64,000 bases of DNA from Tolypeutes matacus (GCA_026826555.1 JAKSZT010038599.1:2589040-2653039), one strand, 5' to 3'; positions 23,465-36,399 are shown, numbered from the stretch's first letter. Notes: generated by a model from the letters alone, not told the origin. A program made the numbers and translations.

Positions 23465-24690
23465 AAGAACAGGTTTGGTGTTAAGAAGGCATCAATATCT
23501 GACTTAGTGGTAGTGATTAAGTGGTCCTATCTTTGAATTTTGATCACTTCTATGATCATTTAAAAAAATGAATTTTGATCACTTCTATGGTTATTTTTAA
23601 AAAATCATAAAGTTTTGGGTAAAAAAGTTTTACCCTAAACTCAGGAATTGCTTCTAGGAATGGTCTACTTTTTCCCTAAATTAAAAAAAATTCAATTGGA
23701 TTAAAATTTTCAACATTTTTGTCTAATACACCTGTGCTACCACCATTCTTACAAAAAGGTTTATCTGAATACTCTCCCCCATATGCTTGTAATGATGTTT
23801 ATGTGATGTAATATCCAATATATCCTCTTCTATATCCTTTCTTTAAACATGAAGATGCTAGATTTACTAATAAAAGGACCAATAATTATAATAAAGTGTG
23901 AAAAACATTTTTAAAAACTGTGTTTCAGGTTGATAGCATGGATGTGAGATTAATCAAGGGAAGCAGGATTGCTTGGGTGTATAAGTAAAATCTGAAAGGG
24001 AAACATCTTAGATCAGATATTTCTAAAGCAATTAACAGGAGTTATTGTTGTAGTTTTGTTTTTGTGAGTTGTTCCCTTGCTTGCTTTTGTGTGCTTTTGT
24101 GCATTTCAATAAACTTTATCACTATTAGAGACTATTTAAATTTTATCTCTAACTATGTAGATAGATTGTAATGGCAGTGGGTTATTGATGAAAAGGTTAA
24201 ATGAGTTTTGTCTCCTGTCCCATAGACATTATTTTAAAAATAGAGAAATATAACCTTTAGAAATTCTTGTGTAATTCCTACAGAAATAAATGAAGATGTG
24301 ACAATATATTTACCACTTTCATTAATAATGGGAACAATTAGATGAACATTTTTCCACATATCATGTGTATAAGCCAACATATCTCTTGCCTTTGGCAGAC
24401 TAGCAATGGAGAAGAATAAGCACATTTTAGCTTTATTCTCTTCTTGCCAGAAGGAATTTCACATCATTAACCAGAATAGATTCCTAAGTAAGAATATTAT
24501 TAATGGACTTGGATCTCTTGCCATGGCCTATGATTTTAAGGATTCAGGCAGTTTAACGGATAAGGACTATGCCAGAGTGCTATATGGTCAAAAATTAAGA
24601 AAGCCTATCTGTGACACCATACTTAGTTTATTTTTGTAATTAAAGAAAAAGAATGGGTCAACTGAACTTGTCTCAATTAAAGAATCAGTT
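23465..24690. other. Unassigned AT-rich sequence
   Basis: There is a local direct repeat of 'gaattttgatcacttctatg' at about 23535 and 23570. Short ORFs of 63-77 codons lack domains. No repeat family was recognised. Confidence 0.45.
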
Positions 24691-24694
24691 TAAT

Positions 24695-24850
24695 TCAATT
24701 CTATTCAAGCAATATTAATTGGGAATTTTTATGTGCCTAGCACTCTGCTCAACACTCTAAATGAAGCACCATTGTTTGAACCTCTGTCCTTATTCTCCAG
24801 AAACCTACAGCTCATTTGGTGACAACAAAACATCAATATATAAAACAATT
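24695..24850 (+). mobile_element. L2-like 3' fragment
   Basis: The series 'tatgtgcctagcactctgct', then 'ctctgtccttattctccaga' and 'aacctacagctcatt' parallels the L2 3' region (GTGCCAGGCACTGTGCT, then CCCTTGAGGAGCTCACA). It is old and diverged. Confidence 0.45.
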
Positions 24851-25598
24851 TGAGTTGCTCATGGAGCTGCTTTTAATCAGCCTAACACAGTAGCTGGAAG
24901 CATCTACTGAATTAGCTTTTTTCAGTCATAAGTTCAATCCCAAACCTAACATCATTGCCCTTGCTGATGTGGGTCTGGGCCAGGGGAAGCAAGAAGTTAA
25001 CAAAATTTCTCCAATTTATTCTTGGCAATTTGATTTAACTGGCAGTTGTTACCTTTGTGTCCCATCTCCTGACAGGCAGATTTAGAGCCCTGAAATATCC
25101 AGCCAGGCTGCATGCCAGGGTGTCAGGACATAACTGCCCTGGCTTTCCCTACTGTAGTCCCAACCAATAGCAAACCAATTGACTTTTCACAGTCAAATCA
25201 CAGTGCAGTAGCTTGAACTGCAATGACTGTTGAGTGTGTTAAAGAAGTGCTTCACTCCTTGAGACATTAAACTAAAAGACTTTGTTTTTGACCCAAACTT
25301 GGCAGTAAACAACATATTTCTCACCAAATTCAACAGAATGCATACAAATTAAAAATTGAAATGATGCATAATGTCAAATGAGTGCTATGCATACATTCAT
25401 ACACACAAAAATCCAAACCTCAAACCACCGATTGTGATAACTCAAAAATGGGTTATGTTTATTCAGAGGGCCGTTGGCTACCAGTTGCAACTATAAAAAT
25501 GTGTTTGAGAATGTTCAAATATAATTGTGCATGGTTGGTTTATGCTTTTGCCTAGGGTGTGATGTTTATTTATGTGTGCTTGTGTTTGCAATAAGGGT

Positions 25599-25603
<5 letters not shown>
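24851..25603. other. Unassigned, partly GC-richer sequence
   Basis: A block at about 24950-25260 is less AT-rich than its surroundings, with 'ccaatagcaaaccaatt' and 'ctgacaggcagattta'. It contains no repeat I recognise. It could be an ordinary unique sequence or a conserved non-coding element. Confidence 0.4.

Positions 25604-25635
<32 letters not shown>
25604..25635 (+). repeat. Homopolymer of 32 T
   Basis: A pure T run that interrupts unassigned sequence. No L1 or SINE body adjoins it, so it may be an expanded simple repeat. Confidence 0.9.
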
Positions 25636-25636
<1 letters not shown>

Positions 25637-26204
25637 ATATTGGGAAGTATTTCTCTTTTCTAATGGGTATCTTTGTTCCACGTGCATAACTCACTGATAA
25701 AATGATGATAAACCAATATATAATCTGTGGAATCGTTCGTCTTTTCCAAAATTAGGATTGGCTTTCTCAATTTATTGGACTATCATAAGAATTTAGGTAC
25801 TAAAAATCTATGAACTGGAAGCATAGTTATTCAATATATAATTGTTGAGTAAATCATTGAGTAAAGATTTTTGCAACTGCATTCTCAACAAGTTTTGTGT
25901 CATGAATTACAACAGCCTACCCTGTTTTAATTCCTTGTCACTAATCTGATTTTCCTGAATTTTTCTGGTCTAGTCCTGAATTCATATAATTTTAAATTTT
26001 CCAATAAAATTAATTCAATAAATATGTAAATAAATACAGTTAGAATTATAGCTCTTAAAGCATTTAATATTAAGATATAAAAAAATTTTGAACCAATCTT
26101 TTACTTAGAATCATGGTCTGAATCTTGGTGATCATTTAGTTTATTATTTTTAGCTTTCATATACAATCACATTATTTCAAAGAATCTTTGCATTGATTGA
26201 GTAG
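25636..26204. other. Unassigned AT-rich sequence
   Basis: No gene or repeat was recognised. Confidence 0.45.
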
Positions 26205-26600
26205 GTTTTAGTTTCCTTGGGCTGCTGTAACAAATTATCATAAATTTGGTGCCTTAAAACATCATAAACTTATTGTCACAAGTTATAGTCTGAAATCAAG
26301 GTGCTGGCAGCACCACATCCCTTCAAAGATTCTAAGGAGCATTCTTCCTTACTTCTTCCAGCTTCTGGTGGTTCCAGGTGTCCCATAACTTGTGGTGCCT
26401 AATTACAACCTCTCCCTTTGCCTTTCTCTTATAAGGAGAACTGTCATTGAATTTAGGTCCCACCATAAATCTAAGAATTTATCACTTCAAGATCCTTAAT
26501 TACATCTACAAAGACACTTTTTTCCAAATAAATTTTCATGTTCACAGGTTACAGGTAGACGTCTATATCCTCTGGGAAGCCACAATTCAACCCACTACAG
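26205..26600 (-). mobile_element. MaLR-like LTR (MLT1/MST type)
   Basis: Landmarks in order on the plus strand: 'gggctgctgtaacaaattat', 'gtctgaaatcaaggtgctgg', 'ccagcttctggtggttcc', 'ctcttataagga', 'cacttttttccaaataa' and 'cacaattcaacccactaca'. The LTR is nearly complete and shows the reverse-complement pattern. Confidence 0.7.
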
Positions 26601-28003
26601 GCAGTGGAGATCAGAAAGTAATAGCTATTTTATTGCAGGAAGAAATTTTACTTAGTAACAATAAAATGAGTTATGGTAGTAAATTTAGGAAATGTCTATA
26701 GGTCATCAAAGCTATGAGAAGAAATGAGGGGAAAAACACTATGGAGAGGGAAATAATATGTTTGATTCTTTCAACCACTAGAGTGAGGTGACTCAAGGGT
26801 GCATAAGGTTTGGATATATGCAACAATAGGGCTAACAGTCTTTGTGTGAAGGACTACTACTAATTATGAAGGTTATAAGAGCCCTCCCCACTTTCTGATC
26901 ATGGTAATATAATGACAAAAAGAAAAGAAAATACATTGTAGTTAGAGGCAAAGCAACACATGGTTTAGTTATCTTAAAAATGGAAGAAAATCTAGAGATG
27001 AGTTTCAGAGGAGTGTATTCAGCAAAGTGTACGATCACAATGGGATAACTTTGAATAATGATTTTACTATCAAATCAAATAAGTGATGGATTTTCCACTG
27101 ACTTGGTTTTATTCATTAGAAAGGAAATAAATACTTATGGATCTATGTCATCTCATCGGTTCTGTCTGATAATAGGAAGAAAAACTTAGAGGAAGATAAT
27201 TAAATAAATATGAAAATGTTGAACACTAACAGGTTTTCACAAATTTAACACAACCTCTCATCTCAAGAATAAACCATGTTTAGAGAAATTAAGAGACTTG
27301 CAAAAACATTCATAAATCTTCCTCTACATCGTGATTTAATTGAGATAAGGCTAATTTCACTAAAGGACATGCCTTTTATAAATGGAGTTGGAACAATCAA
27401 ACATTTTTGGATATTTAACTCTAAGCTTGTCCCTGTAGTTACAATCCTGTCTCTTCTGTTAACCTAGAAGGTAGACTAGATTCTCAATGGATTTCTAGTT
27501 CCTGGTTCTACCTAAGGATTTTTAGATATTTCCCCAAGGAGGTACTGTGAGAAAGAATAAAATAAATTTGTTTTGAAATGTTGGACTGGATCAAAAAATT
27601 TCATGGAAATCAGTAAAAGGACAAGAGAATTAGAACAACATTGTTTCTTTTATCTCATGATATAAAACATTTTGAGAATAAAGTGGTCTAAATCTTTACA
27701 AAATAATTTGTTAACAATTATATGAGAGACTCTGTCCCTGACCTGTAGATTATGAGCTAAATTCTTATACTAGTGAGATGAAGTGAGAAAGCCAATCCTA
27801 ATCTGATTAAACCTTTAACCCATAGATTATGCCATACTAATATAGACAAGTCAGAATCAGTCATGTTATTATTTTTGTGTGGGTAAAAATCAAATTTTTC
27901 ACAATACATACCAATATTTGTAAAATGATATATAAATATATATGCATATATGTGCATTTGCTTACATAAATGTTATTTTTTAATATATATATATATATAT
28001 TTT
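26601..28003. other. Unassigned AT-rich sequence with an AT tail
   Basis: No gene was recognised; ORFs of 63-84 codons are without motifs. The right end, 27981-28003, is a TA dinucleotide run that probably belongs to the A-rich tail of the adjoining minus-strand L1. Confidence 0.45.
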
Positions 28004-28275
28004 AAAAGGTGCTTAGATTACCTAGATATTACACAGAAATGACAGGGATTCCCATGTTCTCCACCTCTGACACCTCCCACAACATCCCACACAAACATCC
28101 TTCATCAGTGTGGCACATCATCCGCAATGGATATACACATCCTGGGGCCTTGCCACCAAACATAGACCACAGCTCACATCATAGACCACAGTCTCTCCCA
28201 CACAGTTCTGCATGGTATATGCTGATGTAAAATGGCCTACAGCTGTCGCCGAAATGACATTCAGGACAACCCCAA
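28004..28275 (-). mobile_element. Second L1 3' end next to the assembly gap
   Basis: It starts 'aaggtgcttagattaccta' after an AT tail and is a close relative of 28694-28945 in the same orientation. Shared blocks include 'cctggggccttgccacca' and 'ctctcccacacagttctg'. It ends at the gap, so how it joins the larger L1 is unknown. Confidence 0.85.
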
Positions 28276-28675
28276 NNNNNNNNNNNNNNNNNNNNNNNNN
28301 NNNNNNNNNNNNNNNNNNNNNNNNNNNNNNNNNNNNNNNNNNNNNNNNNNNNNNNNNNNNNNNNNNNNNNNNNNNNNNNNNNNNNNNNNNNNNNNNNNNN
28401 NNNNNNNNNNNNNNNNNNNNNNNNNNNNNNNNNNNNNNNNNNNNNNNNNNNNNNNNNNNNNNNNNNNNNNNNNNNNNNNNNNNNNNNNNNNNNNNNNNNN
28501 NNNNNNNNNNNNNNNNNNNNNNNNNNNNNNNNNNNNNNNNNNNNNNNNNNNNNNNNNNNNNNNNNNNNNNNNNNNNNNNNNNNNNNNNNNNNNNNNNNNN
28601 NNNNNNNNNNNNNNNNNNNNNNNNNNNNNNNNNNNNNNNNNNNNNNNNNNNNNNNNNNNNNNNNNNNNNNNNNNN
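28276..28675. other. Assembly gap of 400 N
   Basis: Four hundred undetermined bases lie between two like-oriented L1 3' ends. The round length suggests an estimated gap. Open frames drawn across it are artefacts. Confidence 1.
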
Positions 28676-28693
28676 TTTTTTTTTTTTTTTTTA

Positions 28694-31201
28694 AGGTGCT
28701 TGGATTACCTAAATATTACATGGAAACTACAGGGATTCCCATGTTCCCCACCTCCCACAACATCCCACACAAACATCTCCCACAAGTGTGGCCCACCACC
28801 CTCAATGGACCTACACATCCTGGGGCCTTGCCACCAACCATAGACCACAGTTCACATTGTAGACCACACTCTCTCCCACACAGTTCTGAATGGTGTGTGC
28901 GATTTAAAACAGCCTACATCCATCGCCACAACGGCACTCAGGACAACCCCCAAGTCCTGAAAAAGCCCCTGTATTTCAACTGCACATCCCCTCTCTGCCC
29001 CGAAAGTGTCCAGTGGCCACCGGCTCCACCTCACTGTTATAATTTCTTCCATTGCTAGAATGGAATGGAATATGTGTACAACAGAATATCATTGAGTCCA
29101 CTCTAGTCCATAGTTCTTCCCCCAATCCTGAGGGGACTGGGATGGTGATGACCTCTCTACCTCCAAGTGAGAGAGGGTTTATATCCAATGGATATGGTGG
29201 GTGGGATGATCCTGCCTGCAGCTGCAGGCCGTCTCCATCCCGGGGCTGGCTGTTACCCATCGTTGTCTCCTCGCCAGGTGACTTGGATGAGTCCATTGAG
29301 CTGTAGGGTAGGAGTTGCAGCTCCACCGAGATTCCACACACACCTGGCACATAGGTAGGCCAGAGGCTCCAGTCTCTGGAAGTATACTTAAAAACTCCAG
29401 CATCACATATAGGTTTGAATAGAAGGGACTGATGAACCATGTGCAGGGAGGAGTTATCTGAGTCCAACTCTGTCACTCTCAGGAGCACAGATTCCAAAAC
29501 AAAGCCCACTGATAAGGCATCAGTCTCTGGGGCTATCCCCCCTTATATAGGACCTGGGTGTCTCCAGAGCCCACAGGAGCCCCTCTGTGTGGGGTGGTAT
29601 GCACTTTTGTGTTCTATGAGATCCTACTGAGATGTGCGTAAGTGTTACCTCTGGGATGACCTCCTGACTCTCTTTGAAGTCTCTTAGCCACTTGAATTCA
29701 TTTGTCTTTACCTTTTCCCCCTTTTATTCAAGGTCTTTTCCCAGTCGTGTTGCCAGTTGGCACTTGGTATTAATCTCTCATTGTCAGGGAGGCTTATCCC
29801 CGGGAGTCATGTCCCACATGGGGAGGAGGGTAATGCATTCATATGCTGAGTTTGGCTTAGGGAGAGCCCACATTTGAGCAACAAGGAGACTCTCAGGTGG
29901 CAACCCTTAGGCACCCCATAACAGTAGGCTAAGTTTCAGTTTCAAGAGCAAAGACTCATAAGGATAGTCATCAATAACAAGAACTCATCAGTGGGCCATC
30001 CTCTTTTGACAGACACTGTCCCTGCACTCAGAAGACTGTTGCTGCTCCCTTGGAGAATGTGGCAGAGCTCTCCAGGCTGGGAATTCAGATTCCCTCATTT
30101 ATTGAGTGATTGTCCACCCACCATGACCATGCCCCATCCTTTGATCATTTGAACAATTTTTTATATCTTTCATGTATTTTCAGATGAACTTGCTCCCATG
30201 AATCGCCCCTCCCAGGCACCCCCCACCAATAATCCCCTGCAGCACCCATTGTAACCCTTCTGTGATCTAAATCTTCCATGAACATGTAGTCCATATAATA
30301 ATCGAATACACTTAATAGGAAAAAGAAACAACAATGATATACTTAAATGCAAGAGACAAAAACAAGGAAACTCAGGAAAAACAAACAAACAATCAAACAA
30401 AAAGCAAAATAAAACAAAATATAATTAGCGATTGGGACATTAAAAAAATGGGAAAAGAAAAAAAGAAATGCCTATAAAAAAATTATTTTTTTCCTTGTAT
30501 CACTGTGTTATCAGATGTCCGGTGTGCTGTGACACCTTCCCCCTCTCAATCCCCAGTGTCTCCCAAATTTTCATTTAATTTTCAAAAAAGTTTTAGGTCA
30601 CATCAAAGTCATACACGGAATACCAGAGACTCCCAGATACCAAGCCAAACCCCCCTTTCCCACCCCATATTAAAACCTTTTTTTTTTGGATGTTAACATT
30701 GTTATAACTGTTATACTGATAGCAAAATATAGCAACTAAACATTGTCAATGGTTTACAGCATAGTTTACATTTTAAACGATACAGTTTAATAAGTTTTGG
30801 TGATATTTACCATGTCCTGTGTCCATTACTGTAAGGTAATGAAAAACCTTTCCCATGACCACTAAATACCCTCTGTTTGTTCTTTTCTGTTCCTACCTCC
30901 CCCTCCCCCTGGGGCATATGACACTCTCCTCTCTTGACTCATGGAAGGACAAGATTCATAGTTACATACCTTGGGTATTCCAACCTGACCTTCCTAATCT
31001 ACCCACCTGTGAACCCTGCAACACCTCACTCAGTAATATCACTACTCATCTGTCCTGTCCTTCAATATGCAACTATACTCTATCCCTTTACCATAGATTA
31101 TGTCCATACAGATAATGGCTCACAGCCTACTCTTCTCTTTCTCTCCCTTGTTAACCTATCTTTCAGACAATGGTTCTGAGAGAGTGCTCACTTTCCTCAG
31201 T
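28694..31201 (-). other. Long 3' UTR of the L1
   Basis: About 2.5 kb follow the ORF2 stop. No ORF with protein similarity is present. Related sequence recurs at 1-505, 4946-6298, 6765-8543, 28004-28275, 42900-43535 and 52781-53477, which shows that it belongs to the L1 family rather than to local flanking DNA. A G/T-poor, A-rich stretch lies at 30300-30480 on the plus strand. Confidence 0.8.
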
Positions 31202-34200
31202 TCAAATCAGTGAGGTCATATACTGTTCATCCTTCAGGGTCTGGCTTGCTTCACTCAACTTAAGGTCTTCAAGATTCATCCACGTTATTCCAGGTGTTAG
31301 CACTTTATTCCTTCTTACAGCTGAGTAATATTCCATTGTATGTATGTACCACATTTTGCTTATCCATTCATCTGTTGATGGGGAACCGGGGCTGATTCCA
31401 ACTTTTGGAAACGGTGAACAATGCCGCTATGAACATTGGTGTGCATATATCTGTTTGTGTCTTTGCTTTCAGTTCTTCTGGTTATATACCCAGCAGTGGA
31501 ATTGCTGGATCATATGGAAGATCTATTGTTAGTTTTCTGAAGAACCACCAAACTGTCCTCCACAGTGGCTGGACCATACCACAGTCCCACCAGCAGTGGA
31601 TGAGGGTTCCTATTCTTCCACATCCTCTCCAATATTAGTGTCTGTTGTTTTTTTAATAGCTGCCATTCTGATGGGTATAAGATGGTATCTCCTTGTAGTT
31701 TTGATTTGCATTTCCCTGATAGCAAGCGATGTTGAGCATTTTTTTCATGTGCTTTTTAGCCATTTGTATTTCTTCCTTAGAAAAGTGTCTTTTCAGGTCA
31801 CTTGCCCTTTTTTTAAATGGGTTGTTTGTCTTTTAATTTTCAAGGTGTAGAATTTCTTTATATGTGCTGGATATTAGGCGCCTATCAGATATATGTTTGC
31901 CAAATATTTTCTCCCATTGGGTAGGCCGCCTTTTTATTTTCTTAATAACATTCTTTGAGGTGCAGAAATTTTTAATTATGGTGAGATCCCATTTATCTAT
32001 TTTTTCTCTTGCTGCTCGTGCTTTGGCTGTGAAGTTCATGAAACCATTTCCTATTACAAGATCCTGTAGATGCTTCCTTACATTATTTACCAAGGTCTTT
32101 ATGGTTTTGTCTTTTATATTTAGATCTTAGATCCATCTTGAGTTGATTTTTGTATAAGATGTGAGATGGTATTCTTCTCTCATTCTTTTGGATATGGATA
32201 TCCAGTTCTCCAAGCACGTATTGTTAAAGATGCCATTCTCTCCCAACTGAGTGTGCTTCGTGGCCTTGCCAAATATCAGATAACTGTGTATGCAAGGATC
32301 AGAACTCTCAATTTGGTTCCATTGGTCAGTAGGTCTATCCTTTTGCCAATACCACACAGTTTTGATCACTGTAGCTTTGTAGTATGTTTTAAAGTCAGGT
32401 AGTGTGATTCCTCCAACTTTATTTTTCTTTTTCAATATGTCTTTGGCAATTCGGGGCCTCTTGCCTCTCCAAATATATTTTGTGGTTAGTTTTTCCAGTT
32501 CCTTAAAAAATACAGTGTTGACTTTTATTGGGATTGCATTAATCTGTACATTAGTTTGGGTAGGATAGACATGTTGATGATGTTTAGTCTCCTACCCCTG
32601 AACAGGGAATATTTTCCCATTTATTTAAGTCTTCTTTGATTTCCTTTAACAGTGTTGTGTAATTTTCTGTATATAAGTCCTTTACATCTTTAGTTAAATT
32701 TATTCCTAGGTATTTGATTCTTTTGTTTACTATTTTAAATGTTATTTTTTGCCTGATTTCCTCCTCAGTTTGCTCATTATTGGTGTACAGAAATGCTACT
32801 GATTTTTGAGCATTGATCTTATAGCCTGCAACATTACTGAACTCCTTTATAAGTTCTAGAAGCCTTGTTGTAGATTTCTCAGAGCTTTCTATGTATAGGA
32901 TCAAGTCATCTGCAAATAATGAAATTTTACTTCTTTTCTAATCTGGATGCCTTTTATGTCCTTTTCTTGCCTCAGTGCTCATGCAAGTACTTCTAAGATA
33001 ATGTTAAATAGGAGCGGTGATAGTGGGCATCCTTGTCTTGTTCCCGATCTCAGAGGGAAGGCTTTTAGGATTTCACCATTTAAAATGATGTTAGCTTTGG
33101 GTTTTTCATATATACCCTTTATCATATTCAGAAAGTTTCCATCTATTCCTATCTTTTGTAGTGTTTTTATGAGGAAAGAGTGCTGTATTTTGCCAAAAGC
33201 TTTTTCTGCATCTATAGGGATGATCATGTGATTTTTTTTCTTTCAATCTGTTTATATGGTGTATTACATTGATTGATTTTCTTATATTGAACCATCCTTG
33301 CATACCTGGGATGAAACCCACTTGGTCATGGTGTATAATCCTTTTGATATGTTGTTGAATGTGATTAGCAATATTTTGTTGAGGATTTTAGCATCTAGGT
33401 TCACTAGAGAAATTGGTCTGTAATTTTCCTTTCTTGTGGTATCTTTATTTGGTTTTGGTATTAGGGAAATGTTGGCATCATATAATGATTTAGGCAATAT
33501 TCCTTCTACTTTTATTTTTTGGAAGAGCTTAAGTAGAATTGGTGTTAGCTCTTTCCAGTATGTTTGGTAGAATTCAGCTGTGAAGCCATCTGGTCCTGGA
33601 CTCTTCTTAGTTGGGAGGTTTTTGATGACAGAGTCAATCTCTTTACTTGTAATTGGACTGTTGAGTTCATTTATTTTTTCTTTCATCAATGTAGGATGTT
33701 TGTGAGTTTCTAGAAACTTGTCCATTTCCTCTAAATTATCATTCTTGTTGGCATATAATTTTTCAAAGTATCCTCTTATGATAGTCTTTATTTCTTTTGG
33801 GTCAGTAGTGATATCCCCTTGCTCATTCCTTATTTTATGTATTTGCATCTGTTCTCTCTTTTACTTTGTTTGTCTGGCTAGGGGTTTGTCAATTTTATTG
33901 ATATTCTCAAAGAACCAGCTTTTGGTTTTGTTTATTGTTTCCAGTGCTTTCTTATTCTCTATTTCATTTAGTTCTGCTCTAATCTCTGTTATTTTCTTCT
34001 TTCTACTTCCTTTAGGTTTAGTTTGTTGTTGTTTTTCCAGTTCCTCCAAGTGTGCAGTTAGGTCTTCAATTTTAGCTCTTTCTTCTTTTTTAATATATGA
34101 ATTTATGGCTATGAACTTCTCTCTCAGGACTGCTTTCGCTGCATCCCATAGGTTTTGATATGTTGTGTTGTTGTTTTCATTAGTTTCAGTAGTTACTGAT

Positions 34201-35004
34201 TTCTTTTGAAATTTCCTTTGACCCACTGTTTGTCTAAGAGTGTGTTGTTTAACTTCCATATCCTTGTGCCTAACCTGTTTCTCTGGCTCTCAGTGATTTC
34301 CATTTTTATTCCATTGTGGTCAGAGAAATTACTTTGTATAATCTCAATCTTTCTGAATTAATTGAGAGTTGTTCTGTGGTCTAGCATGTAATCTATTTTG
34401 GATTATGATCCATGTGCACTCGAGAAGAATGTAAATCCTGCTGTATTTGGGTGTAGTGTTCTGTACATGTCTATTAAGTCCAGATCCTCTAATGTATTTT
34501 GAGTGCCTTTGTTTCTTTATTGATTCTCCATCTAGATGTTCTGTCTAATGATGATAATGGTGTATTGAAGTCCCCTGCTGTAATTGTAGAAGCATTTATT
34601 TCTCCTCTTAGTTTTTCCAGAGTTTGCCGCACTTATTTTGTGGCACCCTGATTAGGTGTGTAAATGTTGATGATTTTTCTCTCTTCTTGAGAGATTACTC
34701 CTTTTACTAATATGTAGTGCCCATCTTTGTCTTTTACAATAGTTTTGCATTTAAAGTATATTTTGTCTGATATTAGAATAGCTACTCCTGCCCTTTTTTG
34801 GCAATTGTTAGCTTATATAATGGTTTTCCAGCCATTCACTTTCAGCCTCCTTGAATCCCTGGGTCTAAGGTGGGTTTCTTGTAGACAGCATATAGTTGGA
34901 TCATATATTCTTATCCATTCTGCCAATCTGTGTCTCTTGATTGGTGAATTTAATCCATTAACATTCAGTGTTATTACTCGTAATGAATTTCTTACTTCAG
35001 CCAT
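31202..35004 (-). pseudogene. L1 ORF2 pseudogene (EN-RT-C domain)
   Basis: ORF2p nicks target DNA and copies L1 RNA in place. The start at 35004 gives the EN opening LNVNGLN and the CLQETHL box, with a stop at about 34813. The EN-RT linker reads [18 protein letters not shown] (34180-34120). The RT pieces are 33848-33282 ([14 protein letters not shown], then [10 protein letters not shown]), 33227-32979 ([12 protein letters not shown], then [14 protein letters not shown]) and 32904-32584. The FADD catalytic box is intact at 32916-32905, but a frameshift lies just before it. The usual KAFDKIQ reads KAFGKIQ. The C-terminal domain is readable at 32435-31833. The stop is TGA at 31204-31202. The length of about 1267 codons is close to the 1275 residues of human ORF2p. 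Confidence 0.88.
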
Positions 35005-35057
35005 TTTTCCTTTGGGTTAATGTATGTCATATATTGCTTTTTACTCTTTTTGTCTTT

Positions 35058-36044
35058 TCAGTTGTTTTTAAACTCTCCTCCAACTCTCCTTTGTTTTTTC
35101 CTTTCAACTTGTAGAGATTCCTTTAGTATTTCTTGAAGTGTAGGTTTCTTATTGACATACTCTCTTAATTTCTGTTTATCTTTGATTATTTTGAACTCTC
35201 CATCATTTTTGAATGCCAGTTTTGCTGGATAGAGAATTCGTGACTGGAAGTTTTTTTGTTTTAGTATTTTGAGTATGTCATACCACTGTCTTCTTGCCTC
35301 CATGGTTACAGCTGAGAAATCAGCATTTAATCTTATTGTGCTTCCCTCGTATGTGATGGTTCTCTTTTCTCTTGCTGCCTTGAGTATTTTCTCTTTGTCT
35401 TGCGCATTGGACATTTTGACAAATATATGTCTTGGAGTTGGCTTGTTGGGATTTATACTATTTGGGGTGCGCTGTGCTTCCTGGATGTACACATCCATCT
35501 CTTTCAATAGGGTTGGGAAGTTTTCATCCATTATTTCCTTCAACATTCCTTCTGTTCCCTTTCCCTTCTCTTCTCCTTCTGGGATGCCCATAATGCATAT
35601 GTTTTTGTGTTTTGTGTTATCGGTTAATTCCCTGAGTCCCTGCTAGATTTTTTCTATCTTTTTTTCTATCTGTTCTACTATCTCTTTGATTTCAGCTGTA
35701 TTGTCTTTCATTTCACTAATTCTTTCCTCTGCCTGTTCAAATCTGCATTTATGTGAATCCAGTGTCTTTTTTATTTCTTGGATTGTGCCATTGTTCACCA
35801 TCATATCCATTATCTTTTTAGGCATGTTTGCAATTTCTTCAGTATGTTCTCCCAGTGTCTTCTTTATATCCTTAATCTCTTCTTTCACTTCTTTAACTTG
35901 GTCCATGATATTTGTTTGGATAGCTCTGATTAGTTGTTTGATGTTCTGCATCACTTCCTGGTTTTTAATTTGTTCATTGGACTGGTCCATGTTTTCCTGT
36001 TTCTTAGTGTCATTTGTATTTTTTTGTTGCCCTCTGGTCATCAT
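35058..36044 (-). pseudogene. L1 ORF1, one in-frame stop
   Basis: ORF1p is the trimeric RNA chaperone of L1 particles. The frame runs from the ATG at 36044 to a TAG at 35645-35643. It then continues in the same frame through 17 codons to the ATG at 35591 and on to a stop at 35058. The total is about 328 codons, near the 338 of human ORF1p. The N-terminal half is coiled coil (EVKEEIKDIKKTLGEHTEEI). The RRM opens at GIPEGEEKGKG and carries RTITYEGSTIRLNADFS. The C-terminal domain has MEARRQWYDILKIL and RILYPAKLAFK. The TAG stands where a CAG would be a single-base neighbour. No frameshift is seen. Confidence 0.88.
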
Positions 36045-36399
36045 ATTATCTTGATGGGTTTGTTCAGTTGATTAGCTTTTCTTTATGCTCTAGAGTTTTA
36101 TTTAGCTGGTGGCTCTGCATGTGTGTTAAGTTTTCTCTTTGGCACTTTTTCTTCTTATTTTATTTTCTTACTTCTTTCTATATTCCCTTGAAGGCAAATG
36201 ATTAGGGCCAGAGTAATCAAAAGATGTAAGGAAGGCAAAGGATAATAGTAATATTGATAAATGTTAGAAGACTGGCCAAATAGGACTTAATGAAATGAAT
36301 ATTTAACTTGTGTAGGCAGTGTAGAGTAATAGGAAAAAAGTGGAGTTCCCACAATGGACTGGTAAAACAAATAGAGGAATATATATATAGTGATTTAGA

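Noticed and set aside
28212..28843. Open frames of 160 and 203 codons
   Set aside because: They run across the 400-N gap and are made mostly of undetermined residues.
33718..34158. 146-codon plus-strand ORF
   Set aside because: Antisense to the ORF2 linker of the minus-strand L1, whose sense frames match ORF2 clearly.
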